From the NCBI GenBank assembly GCA_944322305.1, contig CALUOP010000001.1, positions 1 to 64,000 on the forward strand: a stretch of DNA of 64,000 nucleotides, given 5' to 3'. A program made the position numbers and the translations under genes. Every line of letters starts with the position of its first letter. The first letter of the stretch is position 1. The notes below the pieces were generated by a model that saw only the letters and a list, made by a program, of their open reading frames with translations, was not told the origin of the DNA and did not search any database. Source of the DNA: an uncultured Coriobacteriaceae bacterium. GTDB taxonomy: Bacteria; Actinomycetota; Coriobacteriia; Coriobacteriales; Coriobacteriaceae. Shown one piece after another: positions 46,958 to 56,428 of this stretch.

Positions 46958-48808
46958 ATGACGCACCGCGCCGCGCACGTCCGCACCGACACGCCCGACC
47001 CCGCCGAGCCCGCGCCTGCAGGCGCGCCAAACACCGCCGCAGAGCCCGACGTGTTGGTGATCGGCGGCGGCATCGCCGGCACCATGGCCGCGCTCGCCGC
47101 CGCGCGCGCCGGCGCCGCAGTGGTTCTCGCCTGCGCGGGCACGCTCTTCTCGGGCTCGAGCTTCTACCCCGGCACCTGGGGGTTGGGCCTCGTGGGACCG
47201 GAGGACGAGGGTGACGAGGCAGAGCTCGCCGACACGATCTGCGCCATCGGCGGGGGCGCGGCCAACCGGGAGCTGGTGGAGAGCTTCGTAGCCGGCATCC
47301 GCCCGGCCATCGCCGAGCTCGAGGCGCTGGGCGTTGCGCTCAAGCGCCCAAAGAACGCCGACGACCAAACGTTCATCCCCTGCTTCGACCACAAGCACCG
47401 CCTGTGGCGCGGCATCACGCGCGAAAGCTACGAACAGGCAGTAGGCGCGGCGCTTGCGGCCGCCGGCGTGCGGGTGCTCGAGCGGCGCGAGCTCATGAAC
47501 CTTGTCGAGGTTGCGCCGACGGGCGAAGCGGCGGGTGCCGCGAGGGGCGCGGACGAGCGGCAGGCGGCAGGTGCGGTTCTCTACAACCGCGAAAACCAGC
47601 GCTTTGAGGAGGTGCGCGCGGGCGCGGTGGTGCTCGCCTGCGGCGGCTACGGCGGGCTCTTCGAGCGGCGCCTCACCGCCGCCGACGTGCTGGGGAGCGC
47701 GCAGGCGGTGGCCGCCGAGCACGGGTGCGGCCTCGTGAACCTGGAGTTCATGCAGATCATGCCGGCCATCGTCTCCCCACGGCGCGCGTGGGGCACCGTC
47801 TTCAACGAGAAAACCTGGCGCTACGCCCAGCTTGTCGACGACGCCGGCCGCGACGCGCTGACAGGCCCCGCCGCAGCTGAGGGGGTCTCCGTGGCAGAGC
47901 TGCTCGAGGCGCGCAGCGGCCACGGCCCCTTTTCCAGCCGGCTCGTCTCGCGCGCGGTGGACCTCGCCATCGACGCCGCCGGCGAGCGCGGCCTCACGGT
48001 ACGCTACCCCGGCGGACTCACAGGCGAGGGGGTGCCGGAGTTTGTTCGCGCCTTCAGCTCGTGGCTTGCGCAGGACAAGGGCGTGACCGGCGCCGACGAA
48101 CTGCGGGTGGCAGAGTTCGCGCACGCGGCAAACGGCGGCATCCGCATCGACGCGCAGGCCGCGACCGACCTGCCGGGGCTCTTCGCCTGCGGCGAGTGCA
48201 CGGGCGGCATGCACGGCGCCGACCGCCTGGGCGGACTCTCGAGCGCAAACGGCCTGGTGTTCGGCTTGCGCGCGGGACGCAGCGCCGCGGCATGGGTGCA
48301 GCGCGTGGGCGGCGCGAGCGGCCTAGGCTGCAAGGGGCATGGATCCGAGGGAATGCGCCGCGCCGACCGCGAAGCCCGCGTCGCCGATGCGGGCAAGCCG
48401 CACGAGGCGCCGCCCGCGCTGACGGACGAGCAGGCAAAGCAAAGCCGCGAGGAGGTGCGCACGCTGGCTGCCAAGCTGCGCCGCCGCATGAGCGCCTCGT
48501 GCATGGTGAGGCGCACCGCGGCGGGGCTCACGGGCGCGCTGGAAGAGATTGAGCAGCTTGAGGAGCGCCGCGCCGCGGTTGCCGAGGCGCTGAGGCAGGG
48601 CGCGCTTGAGAACAATGAGGCTGCGGGCGCAAAGGGCAACAGCCCCCGCGCAGACGCGGGCCCTTGGCTTGCCGCGCGCGGTGACGCAGCCGAGCTTCTC
48701 GCCAGCCTGCGCCGGCTCGAGCTGCAGCTTGCGCTCGCGCGAAGGATCGCGCAGGCGGCGCTGGCGCGCACCGAGAGCTGCGGGTCGCACTACCGCGCCG
48801 ACGCCTGA
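46958..48808 (+). CDS. FAD-dependent oxidoreductase (L-aspartate oxidase / fumarate reductase flavoprotein-like)
   Basis: 616-aa flavoprotein. VLVIGGGIAGTMAALAAARAG (about 30-50) is the FAD-binding Rossmann motif. The second FAD segment CGECTGGMHGADRLGG and SSANGLVFG match the succinate dehydrogenase/fumarate reductase/NadB family. A helical C-terminal domain ends ESCGSHYRADA. The residue pattern leans to NadB-like, but nadA and nadC are not adjacent, and the protein is longer than the usual 530 aa with Ala-rich inserts. Function is therefore left open. Confidence 0.75.
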   Translation: MTHRAAHVRTDTPDPAEPAPAGAPNTAAEPDVLVIGGGIAGTMAALAAARAGAAVVLACAGTLFSGSSFYPGTWGLGLVGPEDEGDEAELADTICAIGGGAANRELVESFVAGIRPAIAELEALGVALKRPKNADDQTFIPCFDHKHRLWRGITRESYEQAVGAALAAAGVRVLERRELMNLVEVAPTGEAAGAARGADERQAAGAVLYNRENQRFEEVRAGAVVLACGGYGGLFERRLTAADVLGSAQAVAAEHGCGLVNLEFMQIMPAIVSPRRAWGTVFNEKTWRYAQLVDDAGRDALTGPAAAEGVSVAELLEARSGHGPFSSRLVSRAVDLAIDAAGERGLTVRYPGGLTGEGVPEFVRAFSSWLAQDKGVTGADELRVAEFAHAANGGIRIDAQAATDLPGLFACGECTGGMHGADRLGGLSSANGLVFGLRAGRSAAAWVQRVGGASGLGCKGHGSEGMRRADREARVADAGKPHEAPPALTDEQAKQSREEVRTLAAKLRRRMSASCMVRRTAAGLTGALEEIEQLEERRAAVAEALRQGALENNEAAGAKGNSPRADAGPWLAARGDAAELLASLRRLELQLALARRIAQAALARTESCGSHYRADA

Positions 48809-48965
48809 CGCGGCGCCGGGCAGAGAAGCGACGGCGCCGCCCGCCCAACACGAGTGAGCGGAAGCGCTCGTCCTTGGTATGCTTGAGTGCGAACAGAAAC
48901 CCCTCAGCCGCGCCGGCACGTGGCGCGGCAACGCTTTGCACGCCCGTCCCGCCAAGGAGGAAGCC

Positions 48966-50765
48966 ATGGCCAACAACATCACCGCACCCGATCGCGGCAT
49001 CCGCTCCCCCATCTCGCGACGCGCGCTTCTCACCTTGCCCGGAACGCTCGCGCTGGCGCTCGCCGGCTGCAGCAACGTCGACGAGCCCGAGAGCTCCGGC
49101 AGCGAACCGGCCGACGCCGATGCCGCAACCTCCACGGTGGAGCTTACGGCGGACTTCGAGCGCACCGCGCCGGCCGTTGACGGCGCGGTCCTCTCGCAAC
49201 ACAGCGCAGAGGCCGCCGCCTTTGCCGTGCGCCTGTTGCAGGCAGAGCTGGGTCTCGAGCCGGCGCCGGTTGAGGAGGCGGAAGACGAAGCCGAGGCGGA
49301 TGCGGCGACAGCGGCGGCCGAAACCGGCACCGATGCCGATCCGGCCACCAGCGCAACCGACCCGGACGCGCCGATCACCAGCAGCGTTGATCCCGACGCG
49401 CCCGCGACCAGCTCCGTTGACCCGGAGGCCCCCGCGACCAGCTCTGTTGACCCGGAGGCGCCGGCCACCGGCACGGCCGACCCGGAAGCCCCCGCAACCA
49501 GCAGCACCGACCCGGAGGCGCCGGCCACCGGCACGGCCGACCCGGAAGCCCCCGCAACCAGCAGCACCGACCCAGACGCCCCGGCAGCACGCAACCTGCT
49601 GGTCTCCCCGCTCTCGCTTCTGCGGGCGCTCGGCTTGGTGGTCCTGGGCGCAGAGGGCGACACGCTCGCCCAGATCGAGGACGCCCTGGGGATGGAGCGC
49701 GACGCGCTTGTCGCCTACTTGGTTGCCTGCGCGCGCACCTTGGACATCGACCCACAGACGCTTGCCGCACAGGACAACACCTGGATTGACAGCCCGCTTG
49801 CCGAAAGCGCCCCCGCCGGAAGCGACGCCGAGAAAGAGGCCGCGAACGCCGACGAAGACGAGGACACGGCCCCCGAGACCACGCTCGAGGTGGCGGAGTC
49901 GCTCTGGATTAAAGACGAGCCGGCGCTCTCCGTTGAGGACGACTATCTCCAGGCGTGCGTGGACGACTTCGACGCGCAGGTGTTCTCGGGACCCTTTGAC
50001 GCGCAGACCTGCGCCGACCTCAACGCCTGGGTATCCGATAAAACTGCGAGCCGCATCCCGAAGCTCTTGGACGAGCTGCCGGCCGATGCTGTTCTCTACC
50101 TGGTAGACGCCTTGGCCTTCAGCGGCGCCTGGACCGAGCCCTACGAGGACGCCGACGTGGAGGACCACACCTTTACCTGCGAGGACGGCACCGAGCAGCC
50201 CATGGAGCTCATGCGCTCGACCGAGAACAGCTTTCTCACGCTGAGCGGTGCGCGCGGCTTTGTGAAGCCCTATGCGGGCAAGCGGTTCGCCTTCTGCGCC
50301 CTGCTGCCCAGCGAGGGCACCGCGCTCAGCTCGCTTGTTGCCCAGCTCACCGGCAATAAGCTCGCCGACGCCGTGGCAAGCGCCGAGGCAGGCAAGGTCG
50401 AGGCAGGCATACCGCGCTTCACCGTCCGATGCCGCACCGAGCTCACCGAGGCGCTCGGCAAGCTCGGCGTGACAGACCTGTTCGACCCGACGCTCGCGGA
50501 CCTTGCGGGCATCGGCGCCATGGACGACGGCGCCGGCCTCGCCGTGAGCCAGGTGCTGCAGGAGACCTTCGTCAACGTGGACGAGCAGGGCACCGAGGCA
50601 GCCGCCGCCACCGCGCTCGGCGTCTCGGCTGCCTCGGCCGCGCCGGAAGAGGAGCCTGAGCAGGTGATTCTCGACCGGCCCTTTGTCTACTTCATCTGGG
50701 ACACGCAGACCGCCGCACCCGTCTTTGCCGGCACGCTCGCCAGCATGGAGGGCCTGGAGGGGTAA
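48966..50765 (+). CDS. Serpin-family lipoprotein with decapeptide repeat insert
   Basis: 599-aa protein. A Tat-like SRRALL (18-23) and lipobox LAGC (Cys35) predict a lipid-anchored surface protein. Serpin blocks follow: FAVRLLQAEL, NLLVSPLSLLRALGLVVLGA, LYLVDALAFSGAW and, near the end, the hinge EQGTEAAAATAL (about 540-551) typical of inhibitory serpins, then DRPFVYFIWD. Between helix A and the NLLVSP strand it carries eight units of DPEAPATSST type (residues 131-207) plus a second acidic insert (about 270-290). Likely a covalent inhibitor of serine or cysteine proteases. The ATG follows AAGGAGG. Confidence 0.88.
   Translation: MANNITAPDRGIRSPISRRALLTLPGTLALALAGCSNVDEPESSGSEPADADAATSTVELTADFERTAPAVDGAVLSQHSAEAAAFAVRLLQAELGLEPAPVEEAEDEAEADAATAAAETGTDADPATSATDPDAPITSSVDPDAPATSSVDPEAPATSSVDPEAPATGTADPEAPATSSTDPEAPATGTADPEAPATSSTDPDAPAARNLLVSPLSLLRALGLVVLGAEGDTLAQIEDALGMERDALVAYLVACARTLDIDPQTLAAQDNTWIDSPLAESAPAGSDAEKEAANADEDEDTAPETTLEVAESLWIKDEPALSVEDDYLQACVDDFDAQVFSGPFDAQTCADLNAWVSDKTASRIPKLLDELPADAVLYLVDALAFSGAWTEPYEDADVEDHTFTCEDGTEQPMELMRSTENSFLTLSGARGFVKPYAGKRFAFCALLPSEGTALSSLVAQLTGNKLADAVASAEAGKVEAGIPRFTVRCRTELTEALGKLGVTDLFDPTLADLAGIGAMDDGAGLAVSQVLQETFVNVDEQGTEAAAATALGVSAASAAPEEEPEQVILDRPFVYFIWDTQTAAPVFAGTLASMEGLEG
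49356..49586 (+). repeat. Tandem 30-bp repeats inside the serpin gene
   Basis: Eight in-frame 30-bp units encode DP(E/D)APAT(S/G)(S/T)x. Units 4-5 and 6-7 form nearly identical 60-bp copies, indicating recent duplication and probable length variation. Confidence 0.9.
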
Positions 50766-50802
50766 CGTCGGGCGGCAGGCGGCGCATCACCCCAAAAGCC
50801 GC

Positions 50803-51942
50803 CTACCCGGCAAGCCTGGAGGCGAAGTCGGCCAGGGCGCCGGGGATGTCGATGCCCTGTGGGCACACGGCCGCGCAGCTGCCGCAGCCGATGCAGGCGC
50901 TGGGGCGCTTGTCCTCGGGCAGCGTGCTCACATACATAGACGGGATGAAGCCGCCCGCACCGCCGGTCACGCACGCCTCGTTGTACATCTCCAGCAGCTT
51001 GGGAATGTCGAGCTCCTGCGGACAATGGCTCGTGCAGTAGTGGCAAGCCGTGCAGGGAACCGCCGTGCGAGCAACCATGTCGTCGGCCACGCCGAGAAGC
51101 GCCGCGCGCTCCTCACCGGACAGGGGCTTGTCCTCGGAAAACGTGGCGATGTTGGCCTTGAGCTGCTCGAAGTTCGACATGCCGGAAAGCGTCACCACCA
51201 CCTCGGGCACGCTCTGCACAAAGCGGAAGCACCACTCGGGCGCGTCAGCCTCGGGGCGCAGAGCCTTGAGCTTGGCCATGTCGGCCTCGTCGATCTGCGC
51301 CAGCTTGCCGCCGCGCACCGGCTCCATCACCCACACGGGCAGCCCGTACTCGGCGAGCAGCTTGACCTTGCCCTCGGCGTCCTGCAGCTTCCAGTCCATG
51401 TAGTTCAGCTGGATCTGGCAGAACTCCATGTGCTCGCCGTACTTCTCGAGAAAGCGGCGCATGGTGGGTATGTCGCCGTGGGCCGAGAAGCCCAGATGGC
51501 GGATGCGGCCCGCGGCCTTCTGCTCCAGCAGGTGATCCATGATGCCGAAGCTCTCGTCCAGGTACTCGTTTATGTTCTTCTCGCACACGTTGTGGATGAG
51601 GTAGAAGTCGAAGTACTCGACCTGCAGCTTCTTGAGCTGCTCGGCGAAGATCTCCTTCACCTTGGGCATGTTGGCCACGTCGTAGCCAGGAAACTTGGTG
51701 GCCAGGTAAAAGCTCTCGCGCGGGTAGTCGGCAAGCACGCGTCCCATCACCAGCTCGGAGTTGCCGTTGTGGTAGCCCCAGGCGGTGTCGTAGTAGTTCA
51801 CGCCATGCTCCATGGCGTAGGCCACCATCTCGCGCGTGGCCTCCTCGTCGATGTGGGCGTCCTCGCCGTCGGTGAGCGGCAGGCGCATGCAGCCCATGCC
51901 GAGCGCCGAAAGCTTGAGGCCCTGAAAGTCCTTGTACTGCAT
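50803..51942 (-). CDS. Aldo/keto reductase with C-terminal ferredoxin domain
   Basis: 379-aa protein. An aldo/keto reductase barrel (about 1-280) has GLKLSALGMGCMRLPL, YYDTAWGYHNGNSE and the catalytic-type TKFPGYD and HNVCEKN segments. The C-terminus has two 4Fe-4S motifs, CTACHYCTSHCP and CIGCGSCAAVCP. This fusion is common in strict anaerobes; the redox partner and substrate are unknown. The ATG at 51942 follows AAAGGGGAG. A paralogue lies at 59520. Confidence 0.9.
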   Translation of the reverse strand: MQYKDFQGLKLSALGMGCMRLPLTDGEDAHIDEEATREMVAYAMEHGVNYYDTAWGYHNGNSELVMGRVLADYPRESFYLATKFPGYDVANMPKVKEIFAEQLKKLQVEYFDFYLIHNVCEKNINEYLDESFGIMDHLLEQKAAGRIRHLGFSAHGDIPTMRRFLEKYGEHMEFCQIQLNYMDWKLQDAEGKVKLLAEYGLPVWVMEPVRGGKLAQIDEADMAKLKALRPEADAPEWCFRFVQSVPEVVVTLSGMSNFEQLKANIATFSEDKPLSGEERAALLGVADDMVARTAVPCTACHYCTSHCPQELDIPKLLEMYNEACVTGGAGGFIPSMYVSTLPEDKRPSACIGCGSCAAVCPQGIDIPGALADFASRLAG

Positions 51943-52199
51943 TGAGCTCCCCTTTCCGTGCGCCGGCCCCGCGCCTTTGGCGGCGGCCGGCTTTGGCAAA
52001 AGTGTAGCGGTTAAAGCCGGCTTGAGGTCAAGGAAGGCAAAAGCGAACGCAATGTTGAAAACGCGTGGGCTCCGGCTGGGGATGCGCCCGGCACGCGCTT
52101 TGTGGCGTAGGATTATGGGAGCGCCCGATCGGCGCCTCGTTACAGAAACCGGCCACACCGGATCTATGACTTCCATCGCTTGCTCAAGAGGAGCGATTC

Positions 52200-53570
52200 A
52201 TGCATACCGAACCTGACCGCACCGACACCGCCGCGCCCGAGGCCTCGCCCGCGGCGTCACCGGCGACCCCGCAACCAACGGCGCCCGCTCCCGCGCCGGC
52301 GCCTGGGCCCGCGCACAACGCGCGGGCCGGCGCAGGCGCCCCGCGCCGCGGCGTCAGCGCCGACGACACCATCTCCGCCCACCGCGCCGACGCCTCGCCC
52401 GCGCTCTCCGGCGTGTCAGATGCCGCGCGCTCGCTCGGCACCGTGTTCACCGAGGGTCTCTCCGCCGTGCGCGCCCTCACCTCGGCCCGCCGCGCGCACG
52501 CCGAGGCCCGTAGCGCCCTGAAGGATCTTGTAGCCCAGATCGAGGAGAACACCGACCTTCTCGCCCACCGGCGCGAGGTTGAGAAGACCTACCCTGCCCT
52601 TGTGGCTGAGCAGACCGCGGCGCGTGACAAGGCCGCGCGCGACGCGCAGGAGGCCGAGGCGCTGCAAGACGACGTGGACGAGCAGGTCGGCGAGGTCGAG
52701 CGGCGGCTGAAAGCCATGCAGGAAGAGGACGACGCGGCCGAGAAGCGCCTGCGGGACGCTTGGGACGAGGCCCGCGCCAACGAGAAGAGCGCCCGCGACG
52801 GGTTGGAGATCGCCGAGCGCGGCTTGGCAGAGGCCCGACGCGCGCTGGACCAAGCGCACGCCACGCGCGAACGCAGCCTGTCCGCCGCGCAGCAGGCGCT
52901 TGACGCCGCCGTGGAGGAGCTCGGACAGCTGCGCAAGGAATACGCCGCGGTTCAGCGCAACCCATCGGCCAACTCGGCGGCGTACAGCGTGAAGAGCGAG
53001 GAGCTGGAGCTCAAGATCTCGGACGCGGCGGCGGCGCGCACCAAGGCCGAGCTGGACATCCCCCGGCTGCAAATCGCGTCGGACAAGGCCATCGAGGCGG
53101 CCGAGGAGGGCGTTGCAGAGGCCAAGGTACCGCTCGAGCAGGCCGAGGCATTCTACCAGCAGGCCGCCGACGCGGCTGACCAGGCCCAGGCGGCGCTCGA
53201 CGCCGCGCGCAAGGCTGCCGAGCGGCGGCAGAAATCCCTGCGCGACGAGGTGGGCGCCCTGCGCAAGACGCAGCGCAAACTGCGCCAGGCCGTTGAAGAG
53301 GCCAACGCACGCCGCGAGGTGGCCGAAGCGCTTATCGCCGAGGCGGAGGAGATCCACGCCCACCCCGAGAAGACCGAGGAGCTCGCGCGCACCCTCGCCG
53401 CCCAGGTGGCCGAGCGCGACGAGCGTCAGCGCTCCGTTGAGAGCCTTGCCGAGGCCGAGCAGGGCATCCGCGCCCGCACGCACGCAGAGCGCGTGCGCCT
53501 CGGGGTGGCGGCCGGCGCTGTGGCGGCGGTGATCCTACTGATCGTCCTTATCGTGACAGTGCTGGGGTAA
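52200..53570 (+). CDS. Tail-anchored coiled-coil protein of unknown function
   Basis: 456-aa protein not assigned to a family. Residues 1-80 are Pro/Ala/Thr-rich and probably disordered. Residues about 90-430 are a long Ala/Glu/Arg heptad-type coiled coil with repeated AEA.AL motifs. The last 22 residues (GVAAGAVAAVILLIVLIVTV...) form one membrane helix, predicting an N-in tail anchor. There is no signal peptide. It is a single gene between convergent or divergent neighbours. A structural or cell-envelope scaffold role is possible but unproven. Confidence 0.75.
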   Translation: MHTEPDRTDTAAPEASPAASPATPQPTAPAPAPAPGPAHNARAGAGAPRRGVSADDTISAHRADASPALSGVSDAARSLGTVFTEGLSAVRALTSARRAHAEARSALKDLVAQIEENTDLLAHRREVEKTYPALVAEQTAARDKAARDAQEAEALQDDVDEQVGEVERRLKAMQEEDDAAEKRLRDAWDEARANEKSARDGLEIAERGLAEARRALDQAHATRERSLSAAQQALDAAVEELGQLRKEYAAVQRNPSANSAAYSVKSEELELKISDAAAARTKAELDIPRLQIASDKAIEAAEEGVAEAKVPLEQAEAFYQQAADAADQAQAALDAARKAAERRQKSLRDEVGALRKTQRKLRQAVEEANARREVAEALIAEAEEIHAHPEKTEELARTLAAQVAERDERQRSVESLAEAEQGIRARTHAERVRLGVAAGAVAAVILLIVLIVTVLG

Positions 53571-53788
53571 AAGCCGGGCAGGGGTAGCGCGTCCCGCCCT
53601 CGCGTGGCTCGCCGCAAGGGCGCGCGGCGATGCGCGGTGATCTACGGCGGGCGCACCTGCTTCGGCGCGCCAAAGCCCGCAGACGCATGGTGACTTGGCA
53701 CCGGTAGCGCGGATATGAGCGCGCAGGGGCGACGGCGCCAACGCCAGCGGCTGCCTGCGGGGCGCTGCAGGCACCGCCGCTGCGCCCC

Positions 53789-54754
53789 TTACGCCCTGCG
53801 CCCTACGAGGATGTCAGCCTCAACCGTAACCTCTGACACCACCGCCATGTTGACCAGCGCAGCGTCCACGTGGAAGAACAGCGGCGTCATGGCCGCGAGC
53901 GCTTCAGCCACGTCCGACTCAAGCTCAAACGTCGCACCCACGCGGCGGCGCACCACCAGCTCGCAGCGCTCTTCAAAATGCCTGAGCACGCGCTCGTTCG
54001 AGTAGCTGTCATGCGCCAACTGCGCGCCCGCCGCCGCGCGCAGCTCCTGCAGGTGCCGCTCGGTGGGCACAACCTTCACCACGTAGCCGCCCGGACGCAG
54101 CACGCGCGCGAACTCAGCGTAGTTGGCGGGCGAGAACACGTTGAGCACGCACGCCGCCGCGCCGGTCTGCACCGGAATGGCCGCGAGATCGGCCACGAAC
54201 CACGCAACGCCGTCCTCAGCCGCAGCCCCGGCGGCAAGCTGCACGGAGTCCTTGGCGATGTCGAAGGCCGCCACCGCGGCACCGGTGCGCTCGCGCACCG
54301 CGCGGGCGAAGTACCCCTCGCCGCACCCGGCGTCGAGCACGAGCGGGGCGGGTTGCGCGTTCTTCTCGCCCGCCGCGACCGTCTCGCCCAACGTGCCCTT
54401 CTCGCCCAACGCGAACGCGGGCGCAATCACGCCAGCGTCCGCGCCCCGCCCTTGGCCTGCGGACGCCGGCGCGCAGACAAGCTCAGCCACCGCCCCAGCC
54501 AGCGCCTCGGCGATCGGCGCGTACAGCCCTGCCTCGAACACGCGGCGGCGCGCGGCAAAGGAGGCGCGATCGTACTCGCCCGCGCCCGTGTGGCCCCCGC
54601 GCAGCAGGTTCACGTACCCCTGGCGCGCAACGTCGAAGCTGTGCCCCGCGCCGCAGCGCAGCGCCCGCCCCTCAAGCGCCAGCGGCGCCCCGCACACCGG
54701 GCAGGCGAGAAACGCCTCGCACCCCCGAAACCGCTCAAGCTTCCGCGCGTCCAT
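53789..54754 (-). CDS. rlmA: 23S rRNA (guanine) methyltransferase RlmA-type
   Basis: 321-aa SAM-dependent methyltransferase. A zinc ribbon CPVC...C..GH (Cys18, Cys21, Cys34, His38), then QGYVNLL and the SAM motif VLDAGCGEGYFA, matches RlmA, which modifies G745/G748 of 23S rRNA. The insert of about 40 residues before the SAM motif (Ala/Gly-rich) is unusual. A regulator-type methyltransferase of the same fold is the alternative. Confidence 0.85.
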   Translation of the reverse strand: MDARKLERFRGCEAFLACPVCGAPLALEGRALRCGAGHSFDVARQGYVNLLRGGHTGAGEYDRASFAARRRVFEAGLYAPIAEALAGAVAELVCAPASAGQGRGADAGVIAPAFALGEKGTLGETVAAGEKNAQPAPLVLDAGCGEGYFARAVRERTGAAVAAFDIAKDSVQLAAGAAAEDGVAWFVADLAAIPVQTGAAACVLNVFSPANYAEFARVLRPGGYVVKVVPTERHLQELRAAAGAQLAHDSYSNERVLRHFEERCELVVRRRVGATFELESDVAEALAAMTPLFFHVDAALVNMAVVSEVTVEADILVGRRA

Positions 54755-54836
54755 ACCCCTCCTCGCTCATCAATGGGGCTCTGCGACAAACGAGCCGCGG
54801 CCCGGTTCGGCGCATTGCCTGACGCAGGCGCCCCGC

Positions 54837-55976
54837 TTAGTAGTCCTGCGCGGCGGGGCTCTCCATCCAGTCGCTCACGAAGTCGGCGTAGGTGCCGTCG
54901 ATGATGGCCTGGCGCGCACGGCGCATGAGGTCGAGCAGGTAGTAGATGTTGTGCATCGAGAGCAGGATGCCGCCGAGCATCTCTTTCACCGTCACCATGT
55001 GGCGGATGTGCGCGCGGCTGTAGCCGCCGGTGCAGACCGGGCAGGTGCACTTCTCGTCGATGGGCCGCGGATCGTGTGCGAAGCGGGCGTTGCGGAAGTT
55101 CAGGCGCCCCTCGCTCGAGAAAGCCGTGCCCATGCGGCCGGTGCGCGTGGGCAGCACGCAGTCGAACATGTCGATGCCGCAGGCAACGCCGCGCACGAGC
55201 GTGGTGGGGTTGCCCACGCCCATGAGGTAGCGGGGCTTGGTGCGCGGCATGTACTCGGCGGCGAGCGGCTCGAGCGTCTCGAACATCACCTCGTGGCTCT
55301 CGCCCACCGAGTAGCCGCCGATGCCGTAGCCCGGGAAGTCGCCGATCTCCTCCAGATGCTTGAGCGAGCGCAGGCGCAGGTCCAGGTGCATACCGCCCTG
55401 CACGATGCCGAAGAGCGCCTGGTCGGGACGGGTGTGGGCCGCGTAGCAGCGCTCGGCCCAGCGGCTGGAGAGCTCGGTGGACTTCTCCACGGCGCTGCGC
55501 TCGACGGGGTAGCCGATGCACTGGTCCAGTTGCATGCAGATGTCCGAGCCCAGCTTCTGCGCGATGGCCATGTTGTCCTCGGGCGTCCAGAACACATGGG
55601 AGCCGTCATAGTCGGTAGCGATGAAGCGCACGCCCTCGTCGGTGAGCTTCACGGCGTCGGAGTGGCTGAACACCTGGAAGCCGCCCGAGTCGGTGAGGAT
55701 GGGACCGTGCCAGTTCATGAAGTCATGCAGGCCGCCCATCTCTTCCACGAGATCGGCGCCGGGACGCATGGCCAGGTGGTACGTGTTGGACAGCACGATC
55801 TGAGCGCCCAGGTCTTTAACCGCCTCCCACGGGATGCCCTTCACCGTGGCACGCGTACCCACCGGCATGAAGATGGGCGTCTCGATGTCGCCATGCGGCG
55901 TGTGCAGCACGCCGGCGCGCGCGTGCGTTTTGGGATCTTCGGCAACGATGTCGTACGTGAAGAGCTTCTGGTCCAT
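54837..55976 (-). CDS. tgt: Queuine tRNA-ribosyltransferase
   Basis: 379-aa TIM-barrel enzyme inserting preQ1 into tRNA position 34. ILTDSGGFQVFS (catalytic Asp), GGYSVGE, FDCVLPTRTGR (nucleophile Asp) and the zinc motif CTCPVC with later His are present. The ATG at 55976 has AAGGAT upstream; homology begins there. The next queuosine gene, queA, is 5 kb to the right on the same strand; preQ1 synthesis genes are not seen. Confidence 0.97.
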   Translation of the reverse strand: MDQKLFTYDIVAEDPKTHARAGVLHTPHGDIETPIFMPVGTRATVKGIPWEAVKDLGAQIVLSNTYHLAMRPGADLVEEMGGLHDFMNWHGPILTDSGGFQVFSHSDAVKLTDEGVRFIATDYDGSHVFWTPEDNMAIAQKLGSDICMQLDQCIGYPVERSAVEKSTELSSRWAERCYAAHTRPDQALFGIVQGGMHLDLRLRSLKHLEEIGDFPGYGIGGYSVGESHEVMFETLEPLAAEYMPRTKPRYLMGVGNPTTLVRGVACGIDMFDCVLPTRTGRMGTAFSSEGRLNFRNARFAHDPRPIDEKCTCPVCTGGYSRAHIRHMVTVKEMLGGILLSMHNIYYLLDLMRRARQAIIDGTYADFVSDWMESPAAQDY

Positions 55977-56428
55977 GGGGATCCTTGTCTGTTGTCTGCG
56001 CAGAGCGCGCATTATATGCCGATACGCCGGTCCGGGCGTTTCCGCACGGAGCGCCTGGGAGTCAGCGCTCACGAGCGCGCGGAGCCCGCCCAGAACGCGC
56101 GCATTGCCCCGCGCGGCGCTTGTAAGCTGCCGCCATTCTACAATGCGCCCGCCGGCGCGGGCGTCGCACCGCACCCCTGCGCGGAATCTATGGAAACGAA
56201 GGCCCGCCCGCAGCGATTTGCTGCAAACCTCCGCGTTAACGTGCGCAAGGCAACGCACCTCGAAAGTACAGAAGAGGCCAGCACCAGAAAAATACCTGGT
56301 CAGAGCGCTGACCTCATACCGGTGTACTCAGTGCCCCCAGAATGAAGCGCACGTTAACTCAGAGGTTTGCATGCGCGCGCCGCTCAGCCCCGCAACCCGC
56401 GCCGCAGACGCAGCCCAGCACCCCGTTC
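55977..56428. other. Intergenic region between tgt and radical SAM gene
   Basis: 452 bp holding the tgt promoter region (not resolved) and a MITE-like element at 56222-56371. Nothing else coding is visible. Confidence 0.6.
56222..56371. mobile_element. MITE-like element, copy 1
   Basis: 150 bp bounded by 25-bp terminal inverted repeats (56222-56246 and 56347-56371, 23/25 matching) that begin TGCAAACCTC and contain GTTAACGTGC. It is flanked on both sides by TGC, a candidate 3-bp target duplication. The inner ~100 bp encodes nothing. A second copy is at 59195. Confidence 0.75.

Noticed and set aside
45713-48214. 833-codon open frame antisense to glgB and the flavoprotein gene
   Set aside because: It runs across two well-supported genes and through the 67-bp palindrome, with no recognisable domain and no ribosome site.
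50777-50804. Small inverted repeat between serpin and aldo/keto reductase genes
   Set aside because: The 7-bp stem with a 14-nt loop and no T run is too weak to call a terminator.
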